Shown here: in pieces, positions 25,999 through 34,569 of the stretch
How the letters are laid out: each line of letters begins with the position of its first letter
How positions within the stretch are numbered: position 1 is the first letter of the stretch
Origin: JAFDXJ01 sp039811225
GTDB taxonomy: Bacteria; Bacteroidota; Bacteroidia; Chitinophagales; Chitinophagaceae
Length of the DNA stretch: 64,000 bases
Reading direction: 5' to 3'
Assembly (NCBI GenBank): GCA_039811225.1
Contig: JBDHYG010000001.1
Location: forward strand, 372,001 to 436,000
Position numbers and translations under genes: made by a program
The notes under the pieces: generated by a model
Database searches by the model: none
What the model saw: the letters and a program-made list of their open reading frames with translations, nothing else
What the model was told of the DNA's origin: nothing

Positions 25999-27048
25999 AT
26001 GAAATTATCGCAATTCCGTTTTGACCTGCCACTGAACCTGATAGCTCAAAACCCCACCAAACACCGGGAAGACAGCCGTTTAATGGTGATTGAACGCAAG
26101 ACCGGCAAAATTGAAAACAAACATTTCAAAAATATCCTGGACTACTTTGATGATAAGGATGTTTTCGTGGTAAACAATACAAAAGTTTTCCCGGCACGCA
26201 TGTATGGCCGTAAGGAAAAAACCGGTGCTAAAATTGAAGTTTTCCTGCTCCGGGAACTCAATAAGCCTAATAAATTATGGGATGTAATTGTGGATCCGGC
26301 GCGCAAAATTCGGGTAGGCAATAAATTATATTTCGGGGAAAATGATGAACTGGTGGCAGAAGTAATCGATAATACCACCAGCCGTGGTCGCACCATCCGT
26401 TTTCTGTGGGACCAGGATGAAGAAAGTTTCCGAAAAATGCTGGCCTTCCTGGGCGAAACCCCCTTACCTAAATATATAAAACGGAAACCCGGGGAAGAAG
26501 ATAAGGAACGTTATCAAACCGTATATGCCAAACATGAAGGCGCCGTGGCTGCACCTACTGCAGGTTTTCATTTTAGTAAAGAGTTAATTAAAAAATGTGA
26601 GATCCAGGGTATCCGTTTTGCAGAAATTACTTTGCATACCGGTTTAGGAACTTTCCGGCCAATTGAAGTGGAAGACCTGAGCAAACATAAAATGGATGCC
26701 GAATACTATAAAATAGATGAGGAAGCCTGCGCAATTGTGAATAAGGCTAAACAAAACCATAACCGTATTTGCTCGATTGGTACCACCACCATGCGCGCCA
26801 TGGAATCCAGTTTTACGGCACAGAAATTATTAAAACCCAGTGAGGGCTGGACCAATATTTTTATACATCCGCCTTATAATTTCAATGTAGCTGATAGCCT
26901 GGTCACCAATTTTCATTTACCCAAGACCGGCTTATTGATCATGACCTGTGCTTTTGCAGGTTATGACCTGATCATGGAAGCCTATAAAAAAGCTATTAAA
27001 GACAAATACAATTTCTTTACCTATGGAGATGCTATGCTTATCATTTAA
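25999..27048 (+). CDS. queA: S-adenosylmethionine:tRNA ribosyltransferase-isomerase
   Basis: QueA transfers and isomerises the ribosyl group of SAM to 7-aminomethyl-7-deazaguanine in tRNA, making epoxyqueuosine at position 34. Its 349 residues are normal. Visible blocks are the N-terminal FDLPLNLIAQNPTKHREDSRLM, the central AAPTAGFHFSKEL, LHTGLGTFRPIEVEDLSKHKMDAEYY, IGTTTMRAMES and the C-terminal TNFHLPKTGLLIMTCAFAG. All are diagnostic. Other queuosine genes (queC, queD, queE, queF, tgt) are not in the window. Confidence 0.96.
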   Translation: MKLSQFRFDLPLNLIAQNPTKHREDSRLMVIERKTGKIENKHFKNILDYFDDKDVFVVNNTKVFPARMYGRKEKTGAKIEVFLLRELNKPNKLWDVIVDPARKIRVGNKLYFGENDELVAEVIDNTTSRGRTIRFLWDQDEESFRKMLAFLGETPLPKYIKRKPGEEDKERYQTVYAKHEGAVAAPTAGFHFSKELIKKCEIQGIRFAEITLHTGLGTFRPIEVEDLSKHKMDAEYYKIDEEACAIVNKAKQNHNRICSIGTTTMRAMESSFTAQKLLKPSEGWTNIFIHPPYNFNVADSLVTNFHLPKTGLLIMTCAFAGYDLIMEAYKKAIKDKYNFFTYGDAMLII

Positions 27049-27143
27049 GCAGCATTTTTTATAAATAAAATTCCAATTTTCAAATTGTAGGGCTGTTTCA
27101 AGTTGGCATTATCTTATCCGTTCAGGAAGTGAATAATATTAGT

Positions 27144-27162
27144 AGCCGAAAAAGGCTTTTTT
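27144..27162 (+). terminator. weak terminator-like hairpin before the MscS gene
   Basis: A short stem AGCC/GGCT with an A-rich loop is followed by six T residues. It lies about 95 nt after queA and may end its transcript. The 4-bp stem makes this uncertain. Confidence 0.3.
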
Positions 27163-27227
27163 AAATACCCGGGAAAGAATTTGTAAGTGGATTTGTTTAC
27201 TAAAAAGGGTTTATTTATTTTTCAAAT

Positions 27228-28289
27228 ATGAAAGAGTTTCTCAACCAGGTTTATTGGGGGAATACGGTGCGGAGTTACCTTATCGTGGCCGGTGCTGTAC
27301 TGCTGGGGTGGCTGATCCTGCGATTGCTGAAACGATTTATATTAAAAGTCCTTCAACGACTTACTACAAAAAGTAAAACCAAATTTGACGATATCATTGT
27401 GAGTGAAACAGAACGTTTCCTCTTACCATATTTAAATATAGTTGTCGCTTATTATGGGTTGGAGCAACTCACTATCACCCCAAAAGTAGATAAGTATCTT
27501 ACGCTGGCTTTTGCATTTGTTACCACTTATTATTTTGTACGAATAGTCATACATGCATTGCACCAAATAATATATCATGTAATGGAGCAGAAAGGCGAGC
27601 CACCGGAACGTATCCGGCAACTCTCCGGGCTGCTGGTGGTAATGAATGTAGTGATCTGGAGCGTTGGCATATTAATGCTGGTAAGTAACCTGGGTTATGA
27701 CATCACCACGATTATTACCGGTCTGGGCATTGGCGGTATTGCCATTGCCTTAGCGGCACAGAATATCCTGAGTGACGTATTTAGTTATTTTGTAATATTT
27801 TTTGATAAGCCTTTTAAAGTTGGCGATAGTATAATTATTAATGGAATGTCGGGAACGGTAGAACGTATTGGTATTAAAACCTCACATATAAGAAGTATTT
27901 CTGGTGAATTACTCATCATGCCCAATGCGGAAATCGTAAAATCCACGATTCAAAATTTTTATGACCTTACCAAACGGCGTGTTGTTTTTACACTTACCCT
28001 ACATGAAGAATCCACGGAAGCGCAGATACAATCTATTCCGGGCATCATTAAAGAAATTATTGATGGCACGGAACATGTTGTTTTCGACCGAAGTCATTTA
28101 TCGGGGTTTGGCAATGCCACCATCAATTTTGAAACGGTTTATTTTGTAAATAACCCGGATTATAAAGTGTATATGGATGCCCAACAACAGATTTACCTGG
28201 GTATTCTAAAAGCCTTTCGGGAAAATAATATTCGTTTTTTATTTTTTACTTTTCCTCCCTTGCAGGCACCTCTTGCAAAAAAAATTTAA
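27228..28289 (+). CDS. small-conductance mechanosensitive channel, MscS family
   Basis: This 353-residue membrane protein has several N-terminal transmembrane helices (YLIVAGAVLLGWLILRLL, LALAFAFVTTYYFVRIVIHAL, VVMNVVIWSVGILMLVSNL). The pore-lining TM3 is Gly/Ala-rich (TIITGLGIGGIAIALAAQNI), followed by the conserved MscS beta domain (FFDKPFKVGDSIIINGMSGTVERIGIKTSHIRS). It probably releases solutes on hypo-osmotic shock. mscL is also encoded in this window (45570-45989). The gene stands alone between queA and rho. Confidence 0.92.
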   Translation: MKEFLNQVYWGNTVRSYLIVAGAVLLGWLILRLLKRFILKVLQRLTTKSKTKFDDIIVSETERFLLPYLNIVVAYYGLEQLTITPKVDKYLTLAFAFVTTYYFVRIVIHALHQIIYHVMEQKGEPPERIRQLSGLLVVMNVVIWSVGILMLVSNLGYDITTIITGLGIGGIAIALAAQNILSDVFSYFVIFFDKPFKVGDSIIINGMSGTVERIGIKTSHIRSISGELLIMPNAEIVKSTIQNFYDLTKRRVVFTLTLHEESTEAQIQSIPGIIKEIIDGTEHVVFDRSHLSGFGNATINFETVYFVNNPDYKVYMDAQQQIYLGILKAFRENNIRFLFFTFPPLQAPLAKKI

Positions 28290-28317
28290 AAATTAGCAGG
28301 AATTGTTTTTCAATTTA

Positions 28318-28325
28318 TATTTTTG
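28318..28325 (+). promoter_or_regulatory. -7 promoter element of rho, with a long leader
   Basis: TATTTTTG fits TAnnTTTG. It lies about 150 nt before the rho ATG, leaving an untranslated leader (28332-28475) that could host autoregulatory attenuation, as in other bacteria. A TTG at 28303-28305 is spaced too closely to be a normal -33. Confidence 0.4.
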
Positions 28326-28475
28326 CACTAACATTGCACCAGAAACAAGCTGAAAAGTCTGAAATCAACATCCTCTCAGCTCGACAAGTTATTCGAACGC
28401 AATCTTTAATTTAATTCTTCAAACCTTTTTTGATTTTTCTGTAACGCTTATATACCATTCAATTATTTTGAAACT

Positions 28476-30158
28476 ATGTATGATATTTTGCAATTAAATG
28501 ACATGCTCCTGCCGGAGTTAATTGACCTCGCTGAGCAACAAAAACTGACTGATTATAAAAAATTAAACAAACAGGAACTCATTTACAAGATCCTGGACTC
28601 CCAGGCTGTTACGGCTAAAGAAGCAGCAACCAAAACTGCCGACAAACCAAAACGGAAGCGCATCGTAAAAGCAACAACTGCCCACGCTACGGAAGAAGCA
28701 GAAGTAATGACGGAGAATACACCTGCTCAAAAAAATACCAAAGAAAAAGCAGTTTCCAAAATTAGTAAACCAGTAAAAAAAGCCAGGAAGCCAGAGAAAG
28801 AAGAAGAAGAGGCAACCACCGTTAGCGATGCTGCAACCGATGAAATCAATGATGATACATTACCGGAACTGGGCAGTAAATTGCTGAGCATCCTGGGTGA
28901 TGATGAACCTGTCAATTTTGAGGATGATGGCACGGAAGAAGCAAGTGATGACGATGCCTCCCGTAATGCCAATGTGTCTTCACATAAACATGGGCAAAAT
29001 AAAAATTTTCAGCAAAAAAAAGAATCCGCATTCAATATAGAATTTGATGGAATTATCCAGGGCGAAGGTGTTTTGGAAATGATGCCGGATGGCTATGGCT
29101 TCCTGCGCTCTTCCGATTATAATTACCTTTCCTCGCCCGATGATATTTATGTATCCCCATCGCAAATAAAATTATTTGGATTAAAAACCGGGGATACTGT
29201 TTATGGTTCTGTTAGGCCGCCAAAAGAGGGTGAGAAATATTTTGCTTTACTTAAAGTGGAAAATATAAATGGAAAATTACCGGATGAAGTGCGTGACCGG
29301 GTTCCATTTGATTATCTTACCCCACTTTTCCCTTACGAAAAACTTAATTTATTTACACAGCCCTCTAATTACAGTACACGTATAATTGATCTCTTTACAC
29401 CCATAGGTAAAGGGCAACGGGGATTGATTGTGGCGCAACCGAAAGTAGGTAAAACCATTTTACTGAAAGAAGTAGCTAATGCTATTGCTGCCAATCACCC
29501 TGAATGCTACCTCATGGTGGTACTTATTGACGAGCGCCCGGAAGAGGTAACAGATATGGAAAGAAGTGTGAAAGCCGAAGTAATTGCTTCCACCTTTGAT
29601 GAACCGGCGGAGAAACATGTACGTGTTTCGCAAATTGCCTTACAAAAAGCAAAGCGTCTTGTTGAATGCGGCCAGGATGTAGTGATACTGCTGGATTCTA
29701 TTACCCGCCTGGCACGGGCACATAATACTGTAGCACCCGCCAGTGGTAAAGTATTGAGTGGTGGTGTGGAAGCAAATGCTATGCAAAAACCCAAACAGTT
29801 TTTTGGCGCTGCGCGCAAAATAGAATTTGGTGGCTCCCTGACTATCCTGGCGACAGCACTAATCGAAACGGGCAGCAAAATGGATGAGGTAATCTTTGAA
29901 GAATTTAAAGGTACCGGTAATATGGAATTGCAACTTGATCGACGCCTGGCCAATAAGCGCATCTTCCCGGCTATTGATTTAGTGGCCTCCTCTACCCGCC
30001 GCGATGATTTATTGCTCGATAAGGAAGTGTTGCAACGGATGAATATCCTGCGACTTTATATCAATGATATGAATACTGAAGAAGCCATGAATGAATTACT
30101 CAAACGTATGCGTGGCACTAAAAGCAATGAAGAATTTCTCGCCAGTATGAATGGATAA
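28476..30158 (+). CDS. rho: transcription termination factor Rho, with inserted charged linker
   Basis: Rho is the hexameric RNA-dependent ATPase that ends transcription. At 560 residues it is about 140 longer than the E. coli protein. The N-terminal Rho_N helices are present (LPELIDLAEQQKLTDYKKLNKQELIYKIL). A Lys/Glu/Asp-rich low-complexity insertion follows (about residues 45-185). Then come the cold-shock-type RNA-binding domain (GVLEMMPDGYGFLRSSDYNYL), Walker A (AQPKVGKTILLKEV), VLIDERPEEVTDM, LLDSITRLARAHN and the R-loop region. Insertions at this position are known in Rho of several Bacteroidota. A tail tube gene follows 35 nt downstream. Confidence 0.96.
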   Translation: MYDILQLNDMLLPELIDLAEQQKLTDYKKLNKQELIYKILDSQAVTAKEAATKTADKPKRKRIVKATTAHATEEAEVMTENTPAQKNTKEKAVSKISKPVKKARKPEKEEEEATTVSDAATDEINDDTLPELGSKLLSILGDDEPVNFEDDGTEEASDDDASRNANVSSHKHGQNKNFQQKKESAFNIEFDGIIQGEGVLEMMPDGYGFLRSSDYNYLSSPDDIYVSPSQIKLFGLKTGDTVYGSVRPPKEGEKYFALLKVENINGKLPDEVRDRVPFDYLTPLFPYEKLNLFTQPSNYSTRIIDLFTPIGKGQRGLIVAQPKVGKTILLKEVANAIAANHPECYLMVVLIDERPEEVTDMERSVKAEVIASTFDEPAEKHVRVSQIALQKAKRLVECGQDVVILLDSITRLARAHNTVAPASGKVLSGGVEANAMQKPKQFFGAARKIEFGGSLTILATALIETGSKMDEVIFEEFKGTGNMELQLDRRLANKRIFPAIDLVASSTRRDDLLLDKEVLQRMNILRLYINDMNTEEAMNELLKRMRGTKSNEEFLASMNG

Positions 30159-30193
30159 CTATTTTCGATACCTTTAGTACAAAATAGATAACC

Positions 30194-30622
30194 ATGACTT
30201 ACCCTTTAAACGGCTTTCATTTTATTGTGGACTGGGGTGGCAAGCGTACCGGCTTCCTGGAAGTTACCGGCTTAGGCGCTTACACTTCACCCATAGAATA
30301 CAGGGAAGGAGTTTCTCCGGTTGCATCATTTACTAAAATGCCCGGCAAAATAGAATATCCGAATATTATTCTCCGTCGTGCTTTGATAGCAGGTGATAAT
30401 GATTTCTTTAACTGGTTCCAATCTATTCAAATGAGTTCAGCAGAACGGCGTGATATAACCATTCAGCTTTTAGATGAATCACACCAACCTGTCATTGTTT
30501 GGCGTATCAAAAATGCATTTCCGGTGCGAATTGCTTATAGCGGTTTGCATGCAATGAATGATAACCTGGCATTGGAGGAATTGGAGATTTGCCATGAAGG
30601 TATGTCCGTGGAGAATGGGTAA
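30194..30622 (+). CDS. orphan phage tail tube-type protein (T4 gp19/Afp1-like family)
   Basis: This 142-residue protein fits the family of contractile tail inner tube proteins (T4 gp19-like, TIGR02241 type) found in phages and extracellular contractile injection systems. Typical features are the N-terminal FHFIVDWGGKRTGFLEVTGL, a central KMPGKIEYPNIILRRAL, the segment FFNWFQSIQ, and the C-terminal ALEELEICHEGM. No sheath, baseplate, spike, tape-measure or AAA+ gene is in the window, so it cannot form a complete injection system from local genes. It follows rho by 35 nt on the same strand and could be read from the rho transcript. Confidence 0.8.
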   Translation: MTYPLNGFHFIVDWGGKRTGFLEVTGLGAYTSPIEYREGVSPVASFTKMPGKIEYPNIILRRALIAGDNDFFNWFQSIQMSSAERRDITIQLLDESHQPVIVWRIKNAFPVRIAYSGLHAMNDNLALEELEICHEGMSVENG

Positions 30623-30691
30623 ACTAGTTATTCAGCATGATAATTGACCTTCTTTTTCCTATAAGAGGAATATTCGATTTCTGCAAACAGA

Positions 30692-31912
30692 TCAGATAAT
30701 ACTTTTCACTTTCAATTTTATTTCTACTAAATCACCATCCCGCATTATTACAAGATTGAGCCTTGCGCGTGCAGATTGCAATAGTGTTTTATATGTAAGT
30801 ATGTTATTAGAAAAATTACTGCCGATACCTAAAATCACATCACCTATCTGTAAACCGGCTTTTTCCGCCGGTGACCCCTGCATAATATCCGTTACCGTGA
30901 TGGCTCCTTTAATAACATAAATTCCTAAACCGGTATATGAATAATCAAATGAATCCTGGTAATTTTTATTGGGCTTAATATAAATTTCCTGCTTTGGGTA
31001 ATTCAGAATAATATTAAACCGCCTTAAAATATCATTCCCGATCAATCCACCCAATTCCGGGTAATTTGTCACTTTATAGGTGTCATCAAAAATGTATACC
31101 GGTACATTTCTAAAATGATACGGACCTACACGAACTTCCCGGATACAGGATAATTGCATTTCTTTTTTCCCTCCTAACCCTTCAGCCTGGGTTTTAAAAA
31201 AACGGCGTTTCTTCTTAAACAAACTGCTGTCTTTTACAATATCTGTACTTAGTAACATACACAAGCCGGCGCCGGTATCGAAATAATATTTTGATAAGAA
31301 ATGGGTATTATCCCGCGTATAAATACCCAATCGGGGAATAGTCGTAAAATCCGGTTTCAAAATATAGCCACCTTTTGGATAATCCAGTGTGCCGGGTGTA
31401 TAAATGTCCATTTGATGCTTATCATAATTCACCAAAACAATATAGCGCCTTAAAAAACTATAGCCGATAATACCATCGATTTTAATACCATAGGAGGAAG
31501 TCAGTATCTCATAATCATTAATGTGAAAGTCTAATTTATCTACATCTAAACCCGGGAAATGTAAGGTATGGTTATATGCAAAATCAACATTTATCTTTCC
31601 GGCAATGCCCCGCACTACCTTATCACTTTTCTCCCGTTTTATGCCAAGATAATCACAAGTGGCTGAATCCAATGAGATTCCCCCACTGCCAGTATCAAAA
31701 ACAAAATTCAGGGTATCCTCCAGGTCATCAAACTTAGCATGTACAATAACGATGCCCCCGGTAAGTAACTGAAATGGGATACTGGTGATATACCTGGCTG
31801 GTGGCCCGTCAATCTCTTCCTGGGCATAAATTTTTGTAACCCCACCTGTATAAAAAATAAGCAGGGTTATAACGACTTTAAAAAGACACGATCTAAAATA
31901 AGCAGGTGTCAT
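30692..31912 (-). CDS. secreted retropepsin-like aspartyl protease with PDZ domain
   Basis: This 406-residue protein has a signal peptide (ITLLIFYTGGVTKIYAQ). Two retropepsin-type repeats follow, each with an aspartyl-protease triad: D73-T-G in FDTGSGG and D212-T-G in FDTGAGL. Each is followed by a hydrophobic-glycine flap-type strand (IIGYSFL, LIGNDIL). A C-terminal PDZ domain (about 320-400) shows GSPAEKAGLQIGDVILGIG. The gene is convergent with the tail tube gene and probably acts in the periplasm. Substrate is unknown. Confidence 0.87.
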   Translation of the reverse strand: MTPAYFRSCLFKVVITLLIFYTGGVTKIYAQEEIDGPPARYITSIPFQLLTGGIVIVHAKFDDLEDTLNFVFDTGSGGISLDSATCDYLGIKREKSDKVVRGIAGKINVDFAYNHTLHFPGLDVDKLDFHINDYEILTSSYGIKIDGIIGYSFLRRYIVLVNYDKHQMDIYTPGTLDYPKGGYILKPDFTTIPRLGIYTRDNTHFLSKYYFDTGAGLCMLLSTDIVKDSSLFKKKRRFFKTQAEGLGGKKEMQLSCIREVRVGPYHFRNVPVYIFDDTYKVTNYPELGGLIGNDILRRFNIILNYPKQEIYIKPNKNYQDSFDYSYTGLGIYVIKGAITVTDIMQGSPAEKAGLQIGDVILGIGSNFSNNILTYKTLLQSARARLNLVIMRDGDLVEIKLKVKSII

Positions 31913-32020
31913 GGTATTTTACAAAGCTGTATTTTTTTGTAAATTAGTGTTTTGCCTTAACATCAGCAAAAGGAAAACAATTTTTACAATTTTGTCAAAA
32001 AATTCGCAGATGATAAGTTT

Positions 32021-32028
32021 TACTTTTG
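32021..32028 (+). promoter_or_regulatory. -7 promoter element of mqnC
   Basis: TACTTTTG is a perfect TAnnTTTG, 18 nt before ATG 32047. The in-frame TTG at 32026 overlaps the box and is therefore an unlikely start. Confidence 0.55.
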
Positions 32029-32046
32029 CAAACAATAAAAAATAAC

Positions 32047-33171
32047 ATGCAGCTTTCTTCCTTGTATGAAAAAGCCCTGGCCTTTGAATTTCTGACGGTA
32101 GATGAAGGGGTATTTCTTTTTCATCATGCTCCCTTAACAGCACTCATGCAGGTAGCTGATAAGTTACGGCAAATACAAGTGCCGCATGGAAAAGTAACCT
32201 GGCAAATAGACCGGAATGTAAACACCACGAATGTGTGTATTGCAAATTGCAAGTTTTGCAATTTCTACCGTATCCCGGGCCATGCCGATGCTTATATTAC
32301 CGAAATGCCGGAATACAGGAAAAAAATTTTAGAGACTTTTCGGTATGGCGGTGATCAACTGTTGCTGCAAGGTGGACATCATCCTGCTTTAGGATTAGAT
32401 TTTTACACAACTACATTCCGAAAAATAAAACAGGAATTTCCTACAATAAAATTGCATGCCCTTGGCCCGCCGGAAGTGGCGCATATTTGCAAGCTCGAAA
32501 AAATGCAGCACCGCGATGTGCTGATCGCATTACGTGATGCAGGCCTGGATTCTTTGCCCGGTGCCGGTGCGGAGATCCTGGTAGATCGGGTTCGTCGTCT
32601 CGTGAGTAAAGGAAAATGCGGAGCCGATGAATGGTTACATATTATGCAGGCAGCGCATCAATTGCAGATCACTACCAGCGCTACCATGATGTTCGGCCAT
32701 GTAGAAACAATAGAAGAACGCTTTATCCATCTCGTACGGATCCGTGAAGTACAAAAGCAAAAGCCGGAAGAAGCGAAAGGTTTTCTTGCCTTTATCCCCT
32801 GGACATTCCAGGATGTGGATACTTTACTGGCACGCATTCGAGGTGTTCATAACCTGGTTACAGCTGAAGAATATATACGCATGATTGCCTTGAGCAGAAT
32901 TATGTTGCCCAATATAAAAAATATCCAGGCTAGCTGGCTCACGGTGGGGAAGCCTACTGCACAAATTTGCTTACATGCCGGTGCCAATGATTTTGGCAGT
33001 ATCATGATCGAAGAAAATGTTGTCAGTGCCGCAGGCGCCCCGCATCGGTTTACCTATCGCACTATACAGGAAGCCATTCTGGTTGCAGGTTTTGAACCAC
33101 AACTGAGAAACCAACAATATGAATGGCGCACAATACCTGAAACCATTGAAGAACAGGTGATAGATTATTGA
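32047..33171 (+). CDS. mqnC: cyclic dehypoxanthinyl futalosine synthase (radical SAM)
   Basis: MqnC cyclises dehypoxanthine futalosine in the futalosine route to menaquinone. The 374-residue protein has the radical SAM cluster motif C-x3-C-x2-C in NVCIANCKFCNFYR, preceded by WQIDRNVNTTN. It also has LLLQGGHHPALGLDFY, LDSLPGAGAEILVDRVRR, TSATMMFGHVET and FIPWTFQ, all typical of MqnC rather than MqnE. ATG 32047 is chosen over a TTG inside the promoter box. Other mqn genes are not in the window. The presence of this gene implies that the organism makes menaquinone without the classical MenF-MenB route. Confidence 0.93.
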   Translation: MQLSSLYEKALAFEFLTVDEGVFLFHHAPLTALMQVADKLRQIQVPHGKVTWQIDRNVNTTNVCIANCKFCNFYRIPGHADAYITEMPEYRKKILETFRYGGDQLLLQGGHHPALGLDFYTTTFRKIKQEFPTIKLHALGPPEVAHICKLEKMQHRDVLIALRDAGLDSLPGAGAEILVDRVRRLVSKGKCGADEWLHIMQAAHQLQITTSATMMFGHVETIEERFIHLVRIREVQKQKPEEAKGFLAFIPWTFQDVDTLLARIRGVHNLVTAEEYIRMIALSRIMLPNIKNIQASWLTVGKPTAQICLHAGANDFGSIMIEENVVSAAGAPHRFTYRTIQEAILVAGFEPQLRNQQYEWRTIPETIEEQVIDY

Positions 33172-33225
33172 AGCTGGAAAAGAAAAAATTGACAGGACAG
33201 CCGTTTCAAGTCGCCAAACAATATT

Positions 33226-33233
33226 TACATTTG
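33226..33233 (+). promoter_or_regulatory. -7 promoter element of the 33304 gene
   Basis: TACATTTG fits TAnnTTTG and lies 70 nt before ATG 33304. Confidence 0.45.
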
Positions 33234-33303
33234 ATCCTGGTCAGCAGTAATTACAATTATTGAAGACGAAGTATTCTTGCTGTATCCATACCATTCAACT
33301 TTT

Positions 33304-34413
33304 ATGAAGAACAAAGAAAGAAAATTATTGTTGCAGCGTTTACTGGTGGATTTAGAGAATCCTTATCCAAAAGATGACCTGATTTTATCATATGCAGATT
33401 TTTTGAAGGTGCGATCCTACCTGGATCATTATCAATTTAATCCCATCGTCTTAGATAACCTGGTTGCTATTGCAAATAATGAATGGAAAACAAAAAAAAG
33501 AATTAACCGGCTGTCTTTGCTGTTACGCATTAAGCATTATTTCCTGGCTTCACAGATCGAATCAAGATATAATTGTTATGACAGAGAATTTAAACCCGGA
33601 TGTGATGTTGCAATGGAAACAAGAAAACAACTTTTTGCCTTATTTAAGAAAACCTATGAAGACTGGAAGTATATTAGTTATAAACAACTGGAACAGGTAA
33701 GAACCATCTGCAATCATATATTGATCAAATTGGCCCTTACTCCGGAAGAAGAAGCCTGGTTGTGCGCACACTATACTTTGTCTGATCATATATTGAACAG
33801 AATTTTACGTTACCCGGTTAAATCAGCTATCATTAGCCGATGGGCCAAAGAGAATTACCACAATCCTACCTTAAGACATAGGCGGCCAGAACTTGCCAGC
33901 TGGCTGATTGATCAGGATCCTTCCTTTGAAATAGACTGCCAAACCCTTATTGATGATTTTGAATATTTAAACAAGAGAGATAAGCAAGCCATTCAGAATT
34001 TTAAAGATGAATTGGTGGCAAGTAGAATGATTGAAGCAGAATTGGCGGAATACCTGCCTAAGGAGGAACACAATGATCGATGGGAAAATAATGAAAATAG
34101 CAGTGCAGTCTATGCTTCTACTCCAGATTTGAAATTATCTAAGCGGCCATACCCAGTAACCAGCAGGCCCGATAAAATATGCTTTCAAGACATCCCTGAT
34201 TTTAATGCCTTGCAAGTTTATTTTTATACCAATTTGCCAAAATTTCACCTGTCAACAATGATCTGGGCGATAACCTATTCCCGGCTTGATAATGAACAAA
34301 AATGCGTGTTGCTTCAAAAATATTACACACCGGAAACCTTTCCTACCCTGCTACGCATATGCAAAAAAAATAAGAATATAGTTTTTGTGAAATGGCTTTT
34401 AGAAAATCAATAA
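33304..34413 (+). CDS. hypothetical protein, alpha-helical, no recognised family
   Basis: I do not recognise this 369-residue protein. It has no signal peptide and no transmembrane segment, and is rich in charged and aromatic residues with a predicted mostly helical make-up. A short low-complexity, Asn/Ser-rich stretch (NDRWENNENSSAVYAST, about 255-272) divides a helical N-terminal part from a C-terminal part. The C-terminal part ends in repeated Tyr/Lys-rich helices (KYYTPETFPTLLRI). ATG 33304 is preferred over a TTG at 33277. It has its own -7 box and is flanked by mqnC and a convergent deacetylase gene, which give no hint of function. Cysteines are few and scattered. Confidence 0.7.
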   Translation: MKNKERKLLLQRLLVDLENPYPKDDLILSYADFLKVRSYLDHYQFNPIVLDNLVAIANNEWKTKKRINRLSLLLRIKHYFLASQIESRYNCYDREFKPGCDVAMETRKQLFALFKKTYEDWKYISYKQLEQVRTICNHILIKLALTPEEEAWLCAHYTLSDHILNRILRYPVKSAIISRWAKENYHNPTLRHRRPELASWLIDQDPSFEIDCQTLIDDFEYLNKRDKQAIQNFKDELVASRMIEAELAEYLPKEEHNDRWENNENSSAVYASTPDLKLSKRPYPVTSRPDKICFQDIPDFNALQVYFYTNLPKFHLSTMIWAITYSRLDNEQKCVLLQKYYTPETFPTLLRICKKNKNIVFVKWLLENQ

Positions 34414-34497
34414 TTCGATTGTGGCTAAATTTTATTCAACATATTTTTATAAACATGTAATCCCGGTTAGAATGATTTAGTTGAGATCGTCATGTAT

Positions 34498-34535
34498 TTT
34501 CTACCCCGATGGGGTCGCATGTTTCTAAAAAAATC
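34498..34535. repeat. short intergenic hairpin with near-direct flanks
   Basis: In the 155-nt gap after the hypothetical gene, the stem CCCC-GAT-GGGG (34504-34514) is flanked on both sides by similar CATGT...TTCTA segments. It resembles a dispersed intergenic repeat unit. Only one copy is present in this window, so this is a guess from pattern. Confidence 0.3.
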
Positions 34536-34569
34536 TTTTCAAAAAAAATTCCGGATTACAATCCTCCAT

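Noticed and set aside
30194..30622. A contractile injection system locus
   Set aside because: Only a tube-like protein is present. No sheath, baseplate, spike or ATPase gene is nearby.
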